Shown here: piece after piece, positions 5,665-7,871 of the stretch
How the letters are laid out: the number at the start of each line of letters is the position of its first letter
Numbering within the stretch: position 1 is the first letter of the stretch
NCBI GenBank assembly: GCA_021791015.1
Contig: JAJYFH010000030.1
Span: forward strand, 1-7,871
DNA length: 7,871 nt
From: a bacterium
Lineage (GTDB): Bacteria; Patescibacteriota; CPR2; UBA1875; JAJYID01
Reading direction: 5' to 3'
Translations under genes and position numbers: made by a program
Notes under the pieces: generated by a model
What the model was told of the DNA's origin: nothing
Databases searched by the model: none
Seen by the model: only the letters and a program-made list of their open reading frames with translations

Positions 5665-6627
5665 GTGAATAAAAACGAAATCCGAAAACATTATTTTCAA
5701 GATAAATATGTCATTATTTCGCCGAAACGGGCAAAACGGCCACAAAGATTAGACACACGGGAGCAAAATCAGAAAACCGGCAAAAAGTGCGATTTCTGCC
5801 CGGGCGGCCATGTAAAAAAAATTTATGACCTTAAGGATGATGCAGGCAACTGGGATATCAGAGTTGTGAAAAACATTTTCCCGGCGCTCAGCCTGGACAA
5901 CAAATATGCTTACGGCAAACAAGAAGTCATTATCGAAAGCCCCGATCACGATAAAGAGATTTACGAGTTTCCGGTAAGCCATATCAAGAAAATTTTAGAT
6001 GTTTACTCGGAAAGGTACGAGAGCTTAATCAAACTGGACAAGATAAGATATGTCCTGGTTTTCAAAAATGAAGGCGGAAAATCAGGAGAAAGCTTGCAGC
6101 ATGCGCACTCTCAGGTCATAGCATTGCCGATGATACCTCCTATGATCCGCGAAGAAATCCTAGCAATCGACGATTATATGATGGCGAAGGAATCCTGCCC
6201 CTACTGCGACATATTAAGGCAAGAAAGCAATTCGCCGAGAGTCGCATGGGAAGATGAGCACATTTTCGCTCTATGCCCTTTCGCTTCCGAGTATCCTTAC
6301 GGCGTCTGGTTTATCCCCAAAAGGCATGTCAGAAGTTTGCATGACATGAATCAAGCTGAGAAAGAATCGTTGGCGCATGCCATGCAATACATCATTGGCA
6401 AATTAGAAGCTCTAAATCTAAGCTACAACTATTTTTTCCATAACAGCATTGAAGGCGCTGATCACCATATGATTTTAAAGCTTACCCCAAGGCCAAACAT
6501 TTGGGCGGGCGTCGAGCTCGGGACCGGCATCATAATAAATACCGTTCCGCCGGAAGACGCAGCAAAATTTTACCGAAAAGGCAATAAAAATATCTCAAAA
6601 GTGAAGAGGATAAAGGTAAAAGCCTGA
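5665..6627 (+). CDS. galT: Galactose-1-phosphate uridylyltransferase family protein
   Basis: The protein has 320 residues and starts at GTG. GalT moves UMP between UDP-glucose and galactose-1-phosphate through a uridylylated histidine. Zinc ligands of the family are visible: C42 and C45 in CDFCPGGH, H95 in ESPDHD (the site of E. coli H115) and H146. The active-site triad HAHSQ (146-150) has H148 as the nucleophile; E. coli has HPH here. The second HIT-like half contains CPYC (178-181), GVWFIPKRH (213-221) and GADHHMILKLTPR (265-277), and the tail has the family block INTVPPEDAAKFYR. The length is slightly below E. coli GalT (about 350). No other Leloir genes lie nearby, so a related sugar-1-phosphate nucleotidyltransferase or ADP-glucose phosphorylase role is possible. 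It is transcribed alone, and no terminator of standard form follows. Confidence 0.85.
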   Translation: MNKNEIRKHYFQDKYVIISPKRAKRPQRLDTREQNQKTGKKCDFCPGGHVKKIYDLKDDAGNWDIRVVKNIFPALSLDNKYAYGKQEVIIESPDHDKEIYEFPVSHIKKILDVYSERYESLIKLDKIRYVLVFKNEGGKSGESLQHAHSQVIALPMIPPMIREEILAIDDYMMAKESCPYCDILRQESNSPRVAWEDEHIFALCPFASEYPYGVWFIPKRHVRSLHDMNQAEKESLAHAMQYIIGKLEALNLSYNYFFHNSIEGADHHMILKLTPRPNIWAGVELGTGIIINTVPPEDAAKFYRKGNKNISKVKRIKVKA

Positions 6628-6886
6628 GGTGAAATGATCAAGGTTCAAGTTTCAATGATCATTCAAACTTCAAAAAAATTCAAACCAAACATTTTAATCA
6701 TTGAAAATTGATCTTTGGGGTTTGCTCGAGTTTTGATTTTCGATAATTTATTTTTGCAGACTGAGATTTGCTTGATCATTGATTTTTAATAATTGATCAT
6801 TTTTGATAATCAATGCGCCTAAAATTTTAGGGCCAATCAAATTATAAAATATTAAACAAGCGCTTCTATAGCCCATAAATATCACC
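6628..6886. other. AT-rich intergenic stretch with repeated TGATCA and palindromes, no gene
   Basis: I see no convincing gene between galT and the next promoter. TGATCA occurs four times (6635, 6656, 6773, 6794). An imperfect 30-bp palindrome spans 6644-6673, centred on AATGATCATT with two mismatched pairs. TTCAA and TTGA words recur throughout, a common look of repeat-derived intergenic DNA. It has no GC-rich stem with a T-tract, so I cannot call a galT terminator. Confidence 0.6.
6818..6831. repeat. Perfect 14-bp palindrome upstream of the membrane-protein gene
   Basis: CCTAAAA is followed at once by TTTTAGG with no loop, so it is more likely a DNA site than an RNA hairpin. Its half-site CCTAAA/TTTAGG is shared by the 30-bp palindrome downstream of the same gene. 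It lies about 55 bases before the candidate -35 box. Confidence 0.5.
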
Positions 6887-6916
6887 TTGACATGTGCAAA
6901 ACACTTGTGGTAATTT
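6887..6916 (+). promoter_or_regulatory. Promoter of the TM-helix membrane protein gene
   Basis: A perfect TTGACA (6887-6892) is followed by 18 bases and TAATTT (6911-6916), with TG one base upstream of the -10 as an extension. The -10 itself matches only three of six. A start near 6923 would give a leader of about 55 bases. Confidence 0.5.
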
Positions 6917-6960
6917 TACCCTTAATAGAGGCATGGAGGGCTATGGAGCCTCAGACAATG

Positions 6961-6971
6961 AAAGGAGGTGA
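6961..6971 (+). promoter_or_regulatory. Near-perfect Shine-Dalgarno site
   Basis: AAAGGAGGTGA complements the 16S rRNA 3' end over its full core, with nine bases between AGGAGG and the ATG at 6978. It is by far the strongest ribosome site in the window and points to high translation. It fixes the start of the membrane-protein gene. Confidence 0.9.
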
Positions 6972-6977
6972 CACAAA

Positions 6978-7649
6978 ATGACAGATTGGGCAACAGCAAC
7001 AACCGATGCGGTCCGAGAGACCATTTCAAAGGTTGTAGCTTACATTCCTGATGCTGTAGCTGCTATTGTCGTTATTCTCATTGGTATCATAGTCGCATGG
7101 GCTGTGAAAACCATCATTGTCAGAGGCCTTAAATTTTTGCAAATCAAAAAATATACTGATGCAATAGGACTCAACAAGGTTATTACAAAGGACGTCGAAA
7201 TTATCGATCTTCTTGGCGATATAGCTAAGTGGGTTATCCTTCTTACCTTTGTAGTAGTAGCGCTTGACGTAGCTCAACTTTCCGGAGCAAATGATCTCTT
7301 AAAAGGCCTTTTGACATATGTATTTTCAAATGTCGCAAAGGCCGTAGTCGTACTGTTTATCGGTGCGGTTATAGCTGATCTTGCTTCACGAGTAGTAAAG
7401 GCTACCGCCAACTCAGTTGGCGTCAAGACAAGCGAAATCCTAGCTGATCTCGCAAGATGGTCTATCATAGTTTTTGCTTTCCTAGCAGCTCTGCAGCAAC
7501 TTGGACTAGCCGTTGATCTTATCAACACGCTATGGACCGGTGTCGTAGCTTTCTTGGCTATCGGCGGTGGTCTTGCCTTTGGTCTTGGCGGAAAAGATGC
7601 CGCTGCAGGCGTGATCGATCGCATCAAAAAGGCATTTCCAAAGAAATAG
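6978..7649 (+). CDS. Multi-pass membrane protein with conserved TM-helix repeats (MscS-associated type, no MscS beta domain)
   Basis: The protein has 223 residues and about five membrane segments, near 23-47, 82-101, 115-135, 159-178 and 184-204. The last carries GGGLAFGLGGKDAAAG, the signature of the 'conserved TM helix' family often fused to mechanosensitive channels of the MscS type. The soluble beta domain and C-terminal cage of MscS are absent; the chain ends in a short basic tail (IKKAFPKK). The sequence is internally duplicated: 22-48 resembles 114-140 and 75-105 resembles 151-181, with a third half-unit at 184-212. It should sit in the cytoplasmic membrane. A channel or channel-associated role is an inference from the family, not shown. 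Its own promoter, a very strong ribosome site and a terminator suggest a well-expressed single gene. Confidence 0.8.
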   Translation: MTDWATATTDAVRETISKVVAYIPDAVAAIVVILIGIIVAWAVKTIIVRGLKFLQIKKYTDAIGLNKVITKDVEIIDLLGDIAKWVILLTFVVVALDVAQLSGANDLLKGLLTYVFSNVAKAVVVLFIGAVIADLASRVVKATANSVGVKTSEILADLARWSIIVFAFLAALQQLGLAVDLINTLWTGVVAFLAIGGGLAFGLGGKDAAAGVIDRIKKAFPKK

Positions 7650-7690
7650 GATATAAGCTACAATAGATCTATAAAACAAAAATAAAAAAT

Positions 7691-7721
7691 GGGGGTGCGT
7701 GAGAAATTACGTGCCTCTTTT
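7691..7721 (+). terminator. Probable rho-independent terminator of the membrane-protein gene
   Basis: GGGGTGCGT (7692-7700) pairs with ACGTGCCTC (7709-7717) over nine positions, three of them G-U, around an eight-base loop. TTTT follows at 7718-7721. It is 42 bases past the stop codon. The wobbles make it moderate, not strong. Confidence 0.55.
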
Positions 7722-7735
7722 AATTGCCTCCGTTT

Positions 7736-7806
7736 GTCATTCCGCCTGCCTGCCGGCAGGCAGGGACTAGTCCTTTAAAGATATGACAGTTGATCCGGAA
7801 TCCAGA
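7736..7806. repeat. REP-like palindromic element, long form with nested palindromes
   Basis: The ends match the short element at 2944: GTCATTCC at the left and GGAATCCAGA at the right, with ATTCCG/CGGAAT as outer arms. The interior differs. It holds a perfect 20-bp palindrome (CCTGCCTGCC and its mirror, 7745-7764), then GGACTAGTCC (7764-7773), and ATGAC (7783-7787), which mirrors the left GTCAT. The short form seems to have been extended or invaded, or both are members of a mosaic repeat family. Confidence 0.6.
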
Positions 7807-7825
7807 TAATAAAAATTACTATTCG

Positions 7826-7855
7826 CCACTTGCCTAAACCGGTTTAGGCAAGTGG
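7826..7855. repeat. Perfect 30-bp palindrome
   Basis: CCACTTGCCTAAACC (7826-7840) is followed without a gap by its exact reverse complement (7841-7855). Such length without any mismatch is very unlikely by chance. With no loop it fits a DNA-protein site or a cruciform better than a terminator. Nothing nearby shows what binds it. Confidence 0.85.
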
Positions 7856-7871
7856 ATATAAATTTGCGCCG

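Noticed and set aside
6634..6711. 25-codon frame just after galT with GAGGTG upstream
   Set aside because: The spacing to the ATG is only about four bases and the sequence is the repetitive TTCAA/TGATCA DNA, with no coding signs.
7274..7627. 117-codon minus-strand open frame
   Set aside because: It is antisense to the membrane-protein gene, which has clear family signatures, a promoter and a ribosome site.

Overview
The window reads as ordinary bacterial chromosome in the standard code: TGG is used for Trp, and TGA ends galT. It holds five protein genes and one stable RNA gene. I infer a Patescibacteria (CPR)-like bacterium, with low to moderate confidence. The basis is small single-gene units, starts without Shine-Dalgarno sites sitting next to strong -10 boxes, AT-rich intergenic DNA full of short repeats, and REP-like GTCATTCC...GGAATCC palindromes. 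No taxonomic marker is decisive.

Layout from left to right. (1) Positions 1-2857, minus strand: the first 952 codons of a large secreted metalloprotease (gametolysin/M11-like zinc site HELGHNFDMGH). It is followed by an InlB-type domain, an Ig-like domain and a ladder of ~50-residue YRFY repeats that runs off the left edge. (2) Positions 3071-3847, plus strand: a radical-SAM protein of the SPL/COG1533 family. (3) Positions 4001-5077, minus strand: an M20 PepT-like peptidase. (4) Positions 5130-5520, minus strand: a complete one-piece tmRNA (ssrA) with four pseudoknots, an unusual 22-residue tag, a clear promoter and an adjoining terminator. (5) Positions 5665-6627, plus strand: a GalT-family nucleotidyltransferase. 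(6) Positions 6978-7649, plus strand: a small multi-pass membrane protein of the MscS-associated 'conserved TM helix' type that lacks the MscS beta domain. The rest is promoters, palindromes and repeat DNA.

The genes do not form one pathway. Neighbours are mostly divergent or convergent, and each gene seems to have its own promoter. The main functional threads are cell-surface proteolysis and binding (M11-like protein), peptide turnover (M20), ribosome rescue (tmRNA), sugar-nucleotide metabolism (GalT) and a membrane protein of unknown role.

I did not find a defence system, CRISPR array, transposase or other clear new multi-gene system. The observations most worth a second look are the tmRNA tag that ends in PVTA instead of the usual LAA, the repeat-rich M11-like protein with a changed zinc-site glycine, a 30-bp perfect palindrome that shares a half-site with another palindrome on the far side of the membrane-protein gene, a 14-bp tandem duplication inside the galT promoter, and two kinds of translation start within one window.
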